In this document: positions 24,411-35,858 of the stretch, piece by piece
Layout: each line of letters begins with the position of its first letter
Position numbering within the stretch: position 1 is the stretch's first letter
Origin: Apophysomyces variabilis
Lineage: Eukaryota > Mucoromycota > Mucoromycetes > Mucorales > Mucoraceae
Direction of reading: 5' to 3'
Length of the DNA: 64,000 nt
Assembly (NCBI GenBank): GCA_002749535.1
Contig: MZZL01000035.1
Span: 31,818 to 95,817 of the forward strand
Position numbers and translations under genes: made by a program
Notes under the pieces: generated by a model
What the model was told of the DNA's origin: nothing
What the model saw: only the letters and a program-made list of their open reading frames with translations
Database searches by the model: none

Positions 24411-25317
24411 TGTATCTAATACCTTCTTTTCGTCATTTAGAAACATTCATGAATGGCAGTCTGTCCTGTTGGCACACTACAACAATGGCAAAGGAACACT
24501 TAGACCACCAGTATTTACCATCACGCAATATTACCTTTCGTACATTGCCAGTACATTGCACAATCTTGGCCCTCTACATTCCTTTTCTGCACCAATGGTC
24601 TGTACAAAAAGATGATCCAATCAATGGCCGCCCTAGGACAAAACGCAAGCAATCTTATTGAGAAGCTGGCAGCTTTCTGTTTCGTAGAATGTATGCATCT
24701 ACAATTGCAACAGTCAGTACCATATAATGAGTTATCCTATCTGTCCCCAACATCAGAATTGACTGAACCACAGATATGGAGACCTTACTATAAAGAAATC
24801 GACCTGCATTCATTTCTCAGAATAGAGGGCATCACAGGAGATATGCTGCAAAACGCATTAGCCAGTTTCTGGATAAGTCACTGCAAGTTTGAAGCAAGTA
24901 TGTCAGTAGACGATGTTATTCTGCAACTACATCCATACTTCCTGTTGGCCAGTCACATATGGAAAGATAGCTGCGTTTACGCCAGTAAACTCCATGACCA
25001 CCAACATGGATTGAACAGATGTAACTCGCTTGCTATATATGAGTTCACCAAGATGAGGTAAGATGCCCAGTCGTTTTATCATACAATGCCTTACACATTT
25101 TCAATCTTCATTTAGTCAGTCTGAATGAGAACATCGTGAAGTGTTTGTTGGTGAAACACAATTTTTTATTTACCATCAACACGACACTGACAAGCAGATT
25201 CTGGCTGTTGTGCGTTTCTACTGAAATCTTCAGCAAGAACGTGGTCAGTTTCCAGTCCTCATCAAGAACCCATCTGATTTTAGAATACTGAAAGTTGTTG
25301 ACGTTGGGGAGTTAAAC

Positions 25318-25510
25318 TAGAGCTTGAAATGGGTGGGTCATAAATGGGTGGGCCTTAATTGAGATGGGCCTTAAGTGGGCAGGTCTAAGTGGGCTGGGTC
25401 AGTATATTGGCCCATGGCCCACTGGGCTGGGTCAAAGTATAGACCCATGACCCGCTGGGCCATTATAGTTGGGCCCAACCTTGGCCCAAAGCCCAGTCAA
25501 CTAAAGCAAT
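25318..25510. repeat. hAT-2 left subterminal GGGC repeats
   Basis: Many GGGC/GCCC words (GTGGGCTGGGTC, TTGGCCCATGGCCCAC) in both orientations close to the terminus. Confidence 0.65.
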
Positions 25511-25882
25511 ACTTGACCCGATTCCCAACAAAACTTATTGCTCAATTGATTTCAAACATTGATCCCAATGTTAAATAACTGATTCGTAATGCATGTCATT
25601 GCAACGTCATAACAAACGCAAGTTAAGTGATGTGAAATGCAATTGCATTTATTTGTAACAAGTATAGTTAAGTATATAAAGAGCCTTTAGTGAATAAAAA
25701 AAATTGGTTGCAAAAAGCTAAGCAATAAAATGAAATAAAGAAACTGACAGTAAGAATTAAAAAAAAAGCAATGACAAAAAACACAGTGACCAGATTAAAG
25801 TGTAAAGCAATTAGTGCAATTGAGTGCGAATTTGGTGTTTCTCTAGCATGCATGCTCAAATGGTCTCAACATTCAGTGACGA

Positions 25883-28248
25883 TCAGCTTTGTGAGATGAG
25901 ATTCCTTCCGCTAGAAAAGACACGTTCAATTGGTGCACTGGAGCGTATTCTAAAGTCAATATAATTTTGGTAACTATTGATATCAATGATACCTGGAATT
26001 GCCAAAAAGTCATGAGCAATCCAAGAGAGTACTGGATATACTGCTTGTCTGTCACGCCACCACAACAATGGATCACTTGTTCTTTCTTTGCCTTTTTCCA
26101 AGTAGTCATCAAGTTCAGTTGCTTTACTTTTCTTCTTTAGTGCTGTGCTGTTGACGTCGCCATACATATGTTCAAAAAACTCATCAAGATCAGCATCGGT
26201 ACTGGTATTTGCCTCATGTAAGCCTTCACTTGGTGCTGTCATCAGTTCTTCATCGTCATACAAGATGAAAGGCTTGTAAACATCATACACTTCTTGGCAT
26301 TTTTCTTTGCAGAAATCGATCCATTCATCACCCCATTCATGTTTTCGATAGTAATCAGTTTTCAATCGTGGATCAAGAACTAATATACAGAATAAACATA
26401 CAAGTCATTGGAAAAGTTAAATAGTTTTAACCTACTTGTAGCGACAGAACAGATTGGTGAAAGGTTGGTTTTGCAATAGTATTTTCTTAGTTTTTGAAAG
26501 CATGTTTCAGCGGCAGTAGCAAGTTCATGTGAAGATGATGTATATCTGTCCAGCTTATCCATCATGAGATTATAGGCAGGGATGACGGCACTGATCGTTG
26601 GATATTTTGATGCAGACAAAAATGACGTCGTTGTTCGAAAAATCTTTTACAGAACAAAATAAGTAAGCAATAACCATGAAGATATATAATATACTTACAG
26701 AAAATAAGTTTAAAAATTCAGACAACAGGTCCCATTCATGATCACTTAGTTCAAATATACTCATCGCCTTTCTATCAGCAGCCACTAAAAGCATCAACAG
26801 AATTCTCAATTTGATTGCATTGTCAATCATATCTATGGTAGAGTTCCATCATGTTCTGCAGTCAAGTGTTGGTTGGATAGACGGACAGTTTTCCGTGGTG
26901 TTGATGTAGGTTTGAAGTTGTTCACGACGTTTAACTGATATGTGGATAGATTGAATCAAAGACTGAAGCTATAATGTGAACTTGTTACTATAATTTAAGC
27001 TGAATAAAAACGAAATTTACCTTTTGAACTGTATCTCCGATACTACCAAGTCTAAGGAAAAGTGCAGGTTCATCTTCATCTTCAGCTGTTGATAGTACAT
27101 TCAATGTTTTCAGAGCATCTTGCACGCCAAGGTTTATTATATGCGCAATACAACGGTTATGTTGATTTGCTGCATTGAACTGTACACCGAGCTTTTCCCA
27201 TTGTTCTTCAAGGACCATCATCATTGTATCATTGTTGGTGGCATTGTCAGTAGTGATAGCCAGGATCTACAATGTTTTTAGAAACGATATTGTACTTAAT
27301 ATCAATTTACCTTTATAGCAATATTCAAGTCATGCATCGAGTCCATGAATACTTTCGCCAAATTTTCACCTGTATGTGCGCCAACCATTGGAATAAAATC
27401 CAGCAAGACGTTCTGAAGTTTCCAGTTTTCGTTGACAAAGTGACCTGTTACTCCCAGAAAAGAATGATAGTTTGGTAAGGTCCAGACATCAAGCGTGATT
27501 GATATTTTTGCATCCAGATCCTAGATGAAATTTAATACTATGGCTCATTAAAAGAAATAAACTTACATTCAGTCTCTTTTTCAATAGCGCCCAACCTTCC
27601 TCAAAGTTCTGAATAATGTCATTACGAATAGTTTTCCCAGAGATAATAGCAGCAGCAGGTTGCAACGTTTGAACAAGATTATAGAAGTGTACAGATTCAA
27701 CCTCAGAGAACGGCTGGTCATTGGCAACGACCCACTCAGCAAGCTTTTTATGGAAGTCATTTTGGTCAAATGGTCTTTGTAGTGAACTAATATAAAAACT
27801 GGTAAGTCTATTATTAAACCTATCTGCAATCCAACCTACCTGCCAAAGTACTTGTCAAGGCCTTTCACAGGCTCTCCCTTCACAACACTATACTCGCTAT
27901 AATGCTTTGTTTGTAAATGTAGTAGTGATTGTTTTGTACTGCCATCATGACACTTGACGAAGAAATCTTTGTTTTTGCTAATTGCTTTTGTAAGAACCCA
28001 AGAGCATGCTAGTAATCGTAAGTATACCTCTCACATAAAATGCATTTGGCACGTTTGGTTTCATTTGTCCATTCGGCTTTTCTAAAAAACTTCCAGACAA
28101 TGCTTGTTGTTTGTCTTTGTCTTTTTGCAGCGCTTGTTGACGTAGAGGATTCAGAAAGAGTAGTGTTGTGCATGTCATCAGTTAGAGTGCTTGCATGTCT
28201 TTTTAATGAGGCCGCATCGTTTGTTGAACTGACTTCATCAAATGACAT
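25883..28248 (-). pseudogene. hAT transposase, hAT-2, multi-exon
   Basis: Starts at ATG 28248. A Ser/Thr-rich N-terminus leads into a BED finger (VWKFFRKAEW, then CILCERY). Exons separated by short GT-AG introns can be joined: SFYISSLQRPFD (27790), ISITLDVWTLPNYHSFLGVTGHF (27510-27440), AITTDNATNNDTM (27250), NRCIAHIINLGVQDAL (27160), YPTISAVIPAYNLMMDKL (26590) and the C-terminal dimerisation block DPLLWWRDRQAVYPVLSWIAHDFL ending in SSAPIERVFSSGRNLI (26080-25890). Order and motifs match hAT transposases. One nonsense codon replaces Arg in the CRT-stop-WNST motif (about 26855, CGA to TGA). An extra in-frame segment of about 17 residues separates AIPGI from SSAPIERVF. Otherwise it is nearly complete. 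Confidence 0.87.
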
Positions 28249-28559
28249 CTTAGCAGTTACATTCAAGGAAAAGTGAAAAGAGAGAGAGAAAAAAAAGAAA
28301 ACTAAAACCAAAATGAATATAAAAAGAAAATGAAAAGAAAGAAGAGAAAGACCACTGTATCTTTGCTGTAACCTGAAAGCAAAGAAAAGAAAAAAGGAAA
28401 AGACTACTGTGTCTTCACCAATACTTGCAGAGGAAAACGAGAAGATAAAGGATGATGGTAAGAGAAACCAGAGTGAAACGCCATATATAAGTAAAAATTT
28501 TCTCACAGTCACAAGGTACGCTTATACTGATTTAGCTTAAATGTTTGTTTACTAACAGC

Positions 28560-28870
28560 CTCTATATAGATAAATGGGCAAATGGGCAAACAGGCAAATG
28601 GGCAAATGGGCAAACAGGCAAATGGGGCAAACGGGCAAATGGGCAAACGGGTAGATAATTAGGTAGTCAGGTGGGCTGCATTTATTAGGTAGTTAAGCGG
28701 GCCATAAACTGGTCGGGCCCTAATTGGGCAGGCCATAACTGGGCTGGGCCACTATGTCAACCTGTGACCCGCTGGGCCACCATATCTGGGCCACTTCTTG
28801 GACTGATGCCCAGCAGTCTGGTAATATATAGGCTGAGTCCTGGGTCATCCCAGCCCAGTTACAAGCCCTA
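28560..28870. repeat. hAT-2 right subterminal repeats (GGGCAAAC tandem and GGGC arrays)
   Basis: A tandem run of GGGCAAATGGGCAAAC units (28570-28660) precedes inverted GGGCC/GCCCA words up to the terminus. Mirrors 25318-25510. Confidence 0.65.
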
Positions 28871-28999
28871 AGTTAAACGAAGCTGCTGGATTGATTCCAA
28901 AGGTAAATTCCACTACACAGTTTCATATTGTTTGGCCATATAGAAAAATCAACAGAAGGTTCAAGTTCAGCAACCCCAGCTCCCTTGGGTAGTCATGAC

Positions 29000-29500
29000 C
29001 TTTTTTTTTCCCCCATTGCCAACTTCTTTCTGGTATTGCTTATGTAGTCTTTTCTTTCCTCTTTTTTCTTTTCTTCCTTTTTCTCTATTCCCTTGTTGTT
29101 ATTTTTTGTTTGACTTATAAATTATTTTAGTAAATTTTGCCTCATCCTTGTCATACTTCTACCTTATAAAGTTGTCCTAATTAACTATGTAATGCCCCAA
29201 TCACATCCTATCACACCAAGCGTCATAGTATCAAAGGACCATATAGTTATAGTGATCTCATCCCATCCGTTTTAATAAATTCAGTCCTGTTAAGAATGTA
29301 TTTGCTATTGACCATAATCACCTTCAGAACACTGTCTAACTTACAAATATATTATATTGAAACCTTTTAGATTCATAGTAAATCCCACTTAACAAGTAGA
29401 CATTCACAAATACTAGAAGTGTAGACACATTAGCATTATCAGAAGTAACTTTTACTTGAAGCAATCAGTTTCTAAAGCAGAATATCAGATATTACTAAAA
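29000..29500. other. 3' non-coding region of CACTA-B1
   Basis: AT-rich tail after the TNP2 stop, nearly identical to 35870-36116 plus 56270-56540 of CACTA-B2. No gene seen. Confidence 0.6.
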
Positions 29501-29800
29501 AAAATACAATAGCTACCATTAGTGAACTTTTGCCACGCTAATGAATTAATCACTACTTTTAGAGCATATTAGCTACTTTAGCACGTTCACTACTTTTAGA
29601 GTGGATTTACTACTTTTAGTGTAGCTTTCACTACTTTTAGAGTAGACTCACTACTTTTAGTATGCACTTCACTACTTTTAGTGAGAAATTCACTACTTTT
29701 AGTGATTTTACTACTTTTAGTACAGATTTACTACTTTTAGTGCGTTTTCACTACTTTTAGTGCATTATCACTACTTTTAGTGAGGTTTGTGACCATAGTG
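29500..29800. repeat. 3' subterminal array and terminus of CACTA-B1
   Basis: About ten units of (T)CACTACTTTTAGTG at roughly 20-30 bp spacing, ending in the terminal GTGACCATAGTG. The unit is close to its own reverse complement (CACTAAAAGTAGTG). Confidence 0.88.
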
Positions 29801-32058
29801 CTTTGCCATTATTATAGTGTGCCAACAGGAAAGATTGCCATTCATGAATGTTTCTAAACAATGAAAAGAAGGTATTAGATACAGTATATATTTCTATACA
29901 ATAATATACTGTTCAACAGTGCTCAGATCTGCTGCACTGATTTCCCACTACAAACTTATTTGACAAGCAAGGATCAATTTTAGAACTGCAAAACAGGTCT
30001 CATCTTGCTCCAGGCTGTCAACTATGATGGTGAGAACAACGTACAACAGAAAGTCTAGCCAGTCGACTGCCTGGTAATGGCCTGAATCAGTTGCTGTATT
30101 GTTCTATTTACCCTGAAATGCAGTAGGCATATACTGGTGAGAGCTCTGTACTGCATCTCCAATCATATGCAAAGTGATACCTGTCTTTAGCTTGAAAGGA
30201 TATTGTTCTGTGATCGTGTTGTCACCAAACTTTTATTTATTGTTGAGCGACAAGTTCCACAGAAGTCTTGCCAATCCATGCCCAAGCAGATGCATCTCAT
30301 CAAGCCTAAAGAACAAAGATCCTGTGAACGATCGTAGGTGTGCAAATGGAACTGGCGCCCTGATACCTCTATCCTGTTGATATTGCAAAGGTGATATGAC
30401 AGCTTGTCAGCATCTTATGCCTGATCTGTGCTAAAGTAAACGCAACATACCTCGTTACCTTGTTTATACTGCTCCACTGATTGCATGGTAAAAGTTTGCT
30501 GTTGGTTCAGAATGAAGTACATGCCAGTCGTCTTTTTTCCCTCAATCAAACATTGTCAACAGCCATACGTATGTGAAAAGGTGGCATGATTGCAAAGATT
30601 GGCAGCAGCAGGAATGTCACCAGTGGCTAGTAGCAGGTGAACTCTTGCCCTGAATCGCGTACCATCTAGCAACTTGACAACTATACCATCATTTTCCAAT
30701 TGATGCAGCTCATGAACATAGGCTCAAGGAACGTCCACAGGTCCCTTGAGTTTCTTGGACTAGGAGTGATACCAATTTGAAGCATATTGTAATTCTCATA
30801 TTTGTGCATAGTAAGGATCTTAAAGTTAGCGTAATTACTTAATTTAAATCTGATACTTACTGAATAGAGGAATCAAAGTTGAGAACAACAAGATGCAACA
30901 TTGTCAAAGAAGTTTTGCTCGTGTTAAACAGTTGGAAGCCATCGACGTACAACGTCAGGGTGATGTCATGCATTCCTTTGAACAGGTCCTTATCATGGCA
31001 TAGCAATTGGTATACTGTCCTGTCAAAGATGTCCCTGTACATCCCTTCCTTGTTCTGGAAATTATGGTGGTAGGACAGGAGCTTGCGCGTCTCCTCATCA
31101 CCAAGCATGCAAGCCAGCTGTCCAGTAATTGGAAGGATCTTCATTGTCTACGCTGGCTGCAAAATGGGTTTGCCATTTGCCTGGCGCTTGTTAGATTCCT
31201 TGTATTGGCTTTCTTTGCATTGATTGCAGACAGTCTTAGGTTCATCTTTCATGTACAAGATACAACCATTATGACATACGTCATATACTTCCAGCTGTAC
31301 ATCATATTCCTCTTTTACCAGCTTGTCAGACAAGTAGTAACTGAGCAGAGGGCAGTGTCACTGATTCTGATCTACATGTTGGTAAGAAACGTGAAATGCA
31401 CAATGAAATGACACTAACCGTTTTGCATGATTTCAAGGAATTTGTTGAAGATCTTTATCATGTTGTCATAAGCCTTATAAGAGATGTTGAAGCTGACTGC
31501 GGCCATGTAAAGTTTGACGCTCATGCATTCCATGTATGTCTAAGAAGTATGTTTCTTGTACTCAAATGTATGGGCACTGTCGTTTGTTTCATCAGAACAA
31601 AGATCCATAGGATTAGAGTCAACTATTTTGCATATCAGTAAGTGCAGAACATGCTTTCATTGCTTACAGTTCTGGCTTTCCATAGCTTCTCCAACTACTT
31701 CATCACCATCTGACAGAAAGTCAAAAAGCATATCAAGTAGGTCATATTCTTCTGGTTCTTCATTAACGCTGTCTGGCAAGTTGATCAAGTCCAGGATATC
31801 AATCTCTCAATCATTCTCAACAGCAGGGACTTCAACATCTTCAGTATGTTCCTCAGTTTCCTAACTATAATATATTAATAACTATTTCAATTACTATTTT
31901 AACAATCGTTATACCATAGCCTCTTCGTTAAGCTCTAACAAACGAATGTCTCACTTTTCATGCTGTATAAAGCAAGCTCTTCTATGGCGGTTATAACGCT
32001 TGAGTCCAGTAAAGGTAACATGGCAGATATGGTAGGTAATAATAGTTGGAAGGGTCAT
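29801..32058 (-). pseudogene. TNP2-type transposase, copy B2, 5' exons (inverted)
   Basis: Starts at ATG 32058. Nearly identical to the B1 exons: YDVCHNGCILYM with CNQCKESQY (31270-31190), catalytic LYVDGFQLFN (30955), ATGDIPAAANLCNH (30620) and FRLDEMHLLGHGLARLLW (30290). The finger exon carries stops, as in B1. The coding sequence is severed at 29801 within codons for NNGK and continues on the other strand from 34902. Transposases of this family act on CACTA-type termini; neither half could be translated as one protein now. Confidence 0.85.
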
Positions 32059-32947
32059 GGTGAGTTGATAGAAAAAGATTAAATATGGATGTCCTTTTTT
32101 TTCACTTTATATATCTTATTCACTCTGTTGATAGCTTGTTGACTAGTTTCTCTGTCAACCAATCTTGTCATGGTATTGTAATATCTTGGTCGTCATTATT
32201 GTAAGTAATCATACGAAGGTTTGCAGGTATTGGTTCATGCAGATATAGCGCGTATGTAATTTGAAGAGCTTCACTGACAGTACAATTGTACATCAATTGA
32301 CACACTTGTATACGCAGTGTGATTGGCTTCCCTTATTGTCAGAATTCATACGTGACATGGAAGCTAACGCGTAATGTATATTAAAAGAGCGATTGTAAAG
32401 GTGAGTTCATGATTAGTGCTAGTAAGTATGATTCACGTTGAGCATGATGGATTGATTTCTATATGGAATGATTGAAATTGTATATATTCTTGAATAATAA
32501 AGGTAAGACAAGTGAACGTGTTAATGGTAACATGCATATTCTTACAAAGTCGTTGTAGTTTTCTTTTTTAAAAACTTTTTATTGACAAAAATTCGCAATA
32601 TCAACACCACTTGAATTTTTCATTTTGGCTAAGTGAACAGTAACCTCACCGCTGCTATTTATGGCAACTGTCCAATCATTATGCAATATTTTCCTTGAGT
32701 AACAGTTGATCCGTCCCTGTACACACCAATTACACCTATCATATATAGTCTGCAAGAAGACTATGGTGATTCTACATGACTATTCTATTATAAATCAGGA
32801 AGATGTTCATTATGACTCATAGAACGGATTATCAACATCACATCATATGAAGACGCGCTTTTTTTTAGCGACTAATATAAATACTAGTAAGATTTGAAAG
32901 GTATGTATTTATTATCTCTTTTAACATCACTTTTTTTTTTATTGAAA
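32059..32947. promoter_or_regulatory. Shared intergenic/promoter region of CACTA-B2 gene pair
   Basis: An 889-bp region lies between the divergent starts of TNP2-B2 (32058, minus) and the companion gene (32948, plus). No gene seen. An AT-rich TATAAATA-like stretch sits about 70 bp before the companion ATG. Equivalent region in CACTA-A: 42513-43220. Confidence 0.5.
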
Positions 32948-33730
32948 ATGTCATCAACTACTAACAACAACCAAAGGCGAGAAAATGCAAACGCAGAATT
33001 GCATAGAATCTTGAGCGAGGTCATAGATGAGAAGCTTCCTGGTTTGGTTGAGGCATCAGTACGCAAGGTTATGTTGGAACAGCAGGTGGAGTCTTTGTCT
33101 ATGTTCGGTAGCCAGCAGTTTGGCAGCCAACAGTTCAGCATCTTGGGTGATATAAGTGTTCCAAACAATGCTCCTATGGCAATTGTTCATGGTAAAACTT
33201 CCCCTTCTCGCTGGGTTCTCAAAGATATTTGGAATCAACCTATTCTATTACAGTCTCACTTGCCTGTTGACTTGGATACGTCCACTCTGCACTGGTTAGA
33301 AGCGAGGGATCACAAAAGACAGCAGGGAAAAAGCTCCATCCTTTGAAGCTTATGGTTTCTTATCTGCCATAAGCACCCTTAGTCGCCAGTATCATTCTTG
33401 CAATCCCAGTATCTGCATCTAGGACAGAAGGCACAAACGGTGTTACAGCAACTAGAAGTGGCGTGTAGTTTCTCAGCGACCACACACAGCTGGAGCAAGG
33501 TGCCAGATGAAAAGTGCAAAGCCGCTTATATTACTATAGAGGCAATGGCACTAGAGATGAGTGTCCCTTTGGACCTTTGTGAGAACTACTGGGGGGCAGA
33601 TTGTCTGATTAAGCGTAAATGGCAGAATGCTTATAATCAATGTAACAGGTAAGTAAATGTGATATCTTGATTGCATGCTTATTGATAAACATATGTTAGA
33701 CTTTCTGCTCAAAGCAATGACCAACAGTAA
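32948..33730 (+). pseudogene. Companion-family protein, copy B2
   Basis: ATG 32948 opens a frame starting MSSTTNNNQRRENANAEL, with a predicted helical N-terminus (ILSEVIDEKLPGLVEASVRK), as in CACTA-A. The middle is frameshifted/nonsense between about 33343 and 33400. The C-terminal part is intact: LLQ/QQLEVACSFSA, then VPLDLCENYWGADCLI and KRKWQNAYNQCNR. A GT-AG intron of about 58 nt follows and a short second exon ends at the stop 33728-33730. The intron position is the same as in CACTA-A, which argues for a genuine gene family rather than chance frames. No known domain recognised. Confidence 0.72.
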
Positions 33731-34640
33731 AAGAGTCACTTGCTTATATTTCAGAACTAAGGTTACAGGCGGCCACAGTTTAAAATAGGTTGCGTCAGAT
33801 ATAAGAACTATTTAACCAATAAAAATCTGTGTCAAGATCAACTCAAAAAACCAAGTAAAAAGTTCCCACCATCGTTTTTTTTTCTTCTTTTGTTCTTCTT
33901 TTCGTCTCTCCTAATACCGGTTAAAGTTTTTTTTTAGCGTGCAAGTCATTACTTTCCTTCATTCTACTTTAACATTGTTTGTATAGGTACTATTGTCTAA
34001 CGAAGTACATGCTAACCTCTCTATACTACAGGCAATTAGTGTTGGCGCTAATGGGCATTCTATGTAGTGCTTTTTGTCAGCCAATAGATAATTTGTTTAT
34101 TTCTTACAACGTCTTCTTACACCTTCTATAGTACACTCAACTATCACTATCACTTTTGCGCCTCATTTTAAACAAAATACTGTACAGCTTCAGTACTCAA
34201 AATCAGTTTTACCAAGGTAATTGAGTTGCTTACTTCTTATTGCTATGCTTATAATTGAAAGTTTAACACTCTCTTTTTTTAGTATACTAGTATAAAGCTT
34301 TGCACAGTAAACAGCATTGTCATTGCTTTATCGCTATTGTACAGATAACTTGGAATCTGTTCTCACTTTTATTATGGCTATAAGGTAAAGGACCCTTTTC
34401 ATATGGTTTATAGTTACTCATCTTTTTGTATTTCATAAGATCCTTGTGTTGCAGCTATCTATGAGGCTTACTTTGAAAATCTTTTTGGCTGACAACGTTA
34501 ACTCTATTTATTAATCATTGTTTTCATTGTAAGGTTATTATCTTTGTTAAAATGCGTTTGCACATATTTTTCTTTTCTGGTCATGGTAAGTAAATGTAAA
34601 CAAAAATATAGGATTAGTTTTTTTAGTATAATTACATGGG
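33731..34640. other. Non-coding 3' side of companion gene in CACTA-B2
   Basis: About 900 bp, T-rich, no gene seen on either strand. Confidence 0.5.
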
Positions 34641-34901
34641 TTCTTTTATCCAATAAAACGTACTTTACTATCACTACTTTATTACTACTTTACTACTACT
34701 ATGAATTATAGTAATCACTACTTTTTAACTACTTGATCGCTGTCTGAAATTGTAGTGGTTACTACTTTTCTACTACTTTATCATTGTAGTTGGATTTTAG
34801 TAGTTACTACTTTTTTACTACTTTATAACTAACAGGGCATCTTTAGTATTTACTAAAAGTAGTAAATGTTACTACTTTTAGTTGACCCTGTGGTCATAGT
34901 G
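34640..34901. repeat. 5' subterminal array and terminus of CACTA-B2
   Basis: Degenerate TACTACTTTACTACTACT and ACTAAAAGTAGTAAATG units end in GTGGTCATAGTG (complement CACTATGACCAC). It pairs with the 3' terminal inverted repeat CACTATGGTCAC at 29800 and 56815. Confidence 0.8.
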
Positions 34902-35858
34902 AAAGAACACTTAGATCACTAGTATTTACCATCACACAACATTACCTTTTGCACATTGCCAGTACATTGCACAATCTTGGCCCTCTACATTCCTTTTCTG
35001 CACGCTCTATGGAACGTACCAACGGTCTGTACAAAAAGATAATCCAATCAATGGCCACCCTAGGATAAAACGCAAGCAATCTTATTGAGAAGCTGGCAGC
35101 TTTCTGTTTCGTAGAATGTATGCATCTACAATTGCAACAGTCAGTACCATATGATGAGTTATCCTATCTGTCCCCAACATCAGAATCGACTGAACCACAG
35201 ATATGGAGACCTTACCATAAAGAAATCGACCTGCATTCATTTCTCAGAATAGAGGGCATCACAGGAGATATGCTGCAAAACGCATTAGCCAGTTTCTGGA
35301 TAAGTCACTGCAAGTTTGAAGCAAGTATGTCAGTAGACGATGTTATTCTGCAACTACATCCATACTTCCTGTTGGCCAGTCACATATGGAAAGATAGCTG
35401 CGTTTATGCCAGTAAACTCTATGACCACCAACATAGATTGAACAGATGTAACTCACTTGCTATATATGAGTTCACCAAGATGAGGTAAGATGCCTAGTCG
35501 TTTTATCATACAATGCCTTACACATTTTCAATCTTTATTTAGTCAGTCTGAATGAGAACATCGTGAAGTGTTTGTTGGTGAAACACAATTTTTTATTTAC
35601 CATCAATATGACACTGACAAGCAGATTCTGGCTGTTGTGCGTTTCTACTGAAATCTTCAGCAAGAATGTGGTCAGTTTCCAGTCCTCATCAAGAACCCAT
35701 CTGATTTCAGGATGCTGAAGGTTGTTGACGTTGGAGGGTTAAACGAAGCTACTGGATTGATTCCAAAGGTGAATTCCACTACACAGTTTCATATTGTTTG
35801 GCTGTATAGAAAAAGCAACAGAAGGTTCAAGTTTGGCAACCCCAGCTCCCTTGGGTAG
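34902..35858 (+). pseudogene. TNP2-type transposase, copy B2, 3' exons
   Basis: Frame continues from the severed exon: after GKGTLR-equivalent sequence it reads ITQHYLLHIASTLHNLGPLHS, MERTNGLYKKII, then after a TAA (Gln in B1) VPYDELSYLSPTSESTEPQIW and SHIWKDSCVYASKLYDHQ. A GT-AG intron (about 35487-35543) precedes the last exon with GETQFFIYHQ, an in-frame TGA after VVRFY, and the end VNSTTQFHIVW...NPSSLG, stop at 35856-35858. It retains the MERT-containing segment deleted in B1. Confidence 0.82.

Larger units (their letters stand above)
25318..28870 (-). mobile_element. hAT-2 element, complete, 3553 bp
   Basis: Flanked by the exact 8-bp duplication AGTTAAAC (25310-25317 and 28871-28878). 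Ends are TAGAGCTTGAAATGGGTGGG on the left and the complement of TAGGGCTTGTAACTGGGCTG on the right, imperfect inverted repeats typical of hAT. The uninterrupted site is seen in CACTA-B2 near 35742 (GGTTAAACGAAGC). Confidence 0.92.
16710..28992 (+). pseudogene. TNP2-type CACTA transposase, copy B1, split by two insertions
   Basis: Starts at ATG 16710 (MTLSTIITYHIC). The N-terminal finger has lost a Cys compared with TCNTCKITF in CACTA-A and hits a stop. The zinc-ribbon/N-core region (17437-17620) has YDVCHNGCILYM and CNQCKESQY. The catalytic block at 17624-17911 has LYVDGFQLFN with the first Asp and IMHLVVLNF-like continuation. LLLATGDIPAAANLCNHA follows at ~18130, and FRLDEMHLLGHGLARLLW at ~18460 holds the second Asp. 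Ty3-1 interrupts an intron at 18890. Coding resumes in 24437-25061 (VPYNELSYL, TEPQIWRPY) and the last exon is cut by hAT-2, resuming at 28871 to the stop at 28990-28992. A 16-bp deletion after 24590 also breaks it relative to B2. Confidence 0.85.
16584..29800 (+). mobile_element. CACTA-B1, 5'-truncated, carrying Ty3-1 and hAT-2
   Basis: Nearly identical to CACTA-B2 (29801-32190 inverted, 34902 onward direct). Similarity starts abruptly at about 16584, so the left terminus and companion gene are missing. The 3' terminus is intact: GTGACCATAGTG ends at 29800, preceded by an array of CACTACTTTTAGTG units. Two insertions are cleanly delimited: Ty3-1 at 18890-24410 (TGTAT duplication) and hAT-2 at 25318-28870 (AGTTAAAC duplication). 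Confidence 0.85.
29801..34901 (-). mobile_element. CACTA-B2, inverted 5' segment
   Basis: On the minus strand this begins with the 5' terminus CACTATGACCACAGGG at 34901. It contains the companion gene and TNP2 exons, and stops at 29801 inside a TNP2 exon (CTTTGCC = complement of GGCAAAG). The missing continuation of that exon, beginning AAAGAACACTTAG, is on the plus strand at 34902. Turning 29801-34901 around therefore restores one continuous element with 3' end at 56815. The left breakpoint abuts the last base of CACTA-B1. Confidence 0.85.

Noticed and set aside
28009..28512. 167-codon frame with a hydrophobic, signal-like N-terminus
   Set aside because: The upstream half is T-rich 5' sequence of hAT-2. 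The conserved part begins at the internal Met at 28248, where the BED-finger protein starts.
28761..28775. CACTATG word as a possible CACTA-B left terminus
   Set aside because: It lies within the hAT-2 GGGC subterminal region and is not followed by the B-family terminal repeat or array.
34010..34600. Bacterial-style promoters or operons
   Set aside because: The introns, transposon types and lack of tightly packed frames show eukaryotic DNA, so such features were not sought further.
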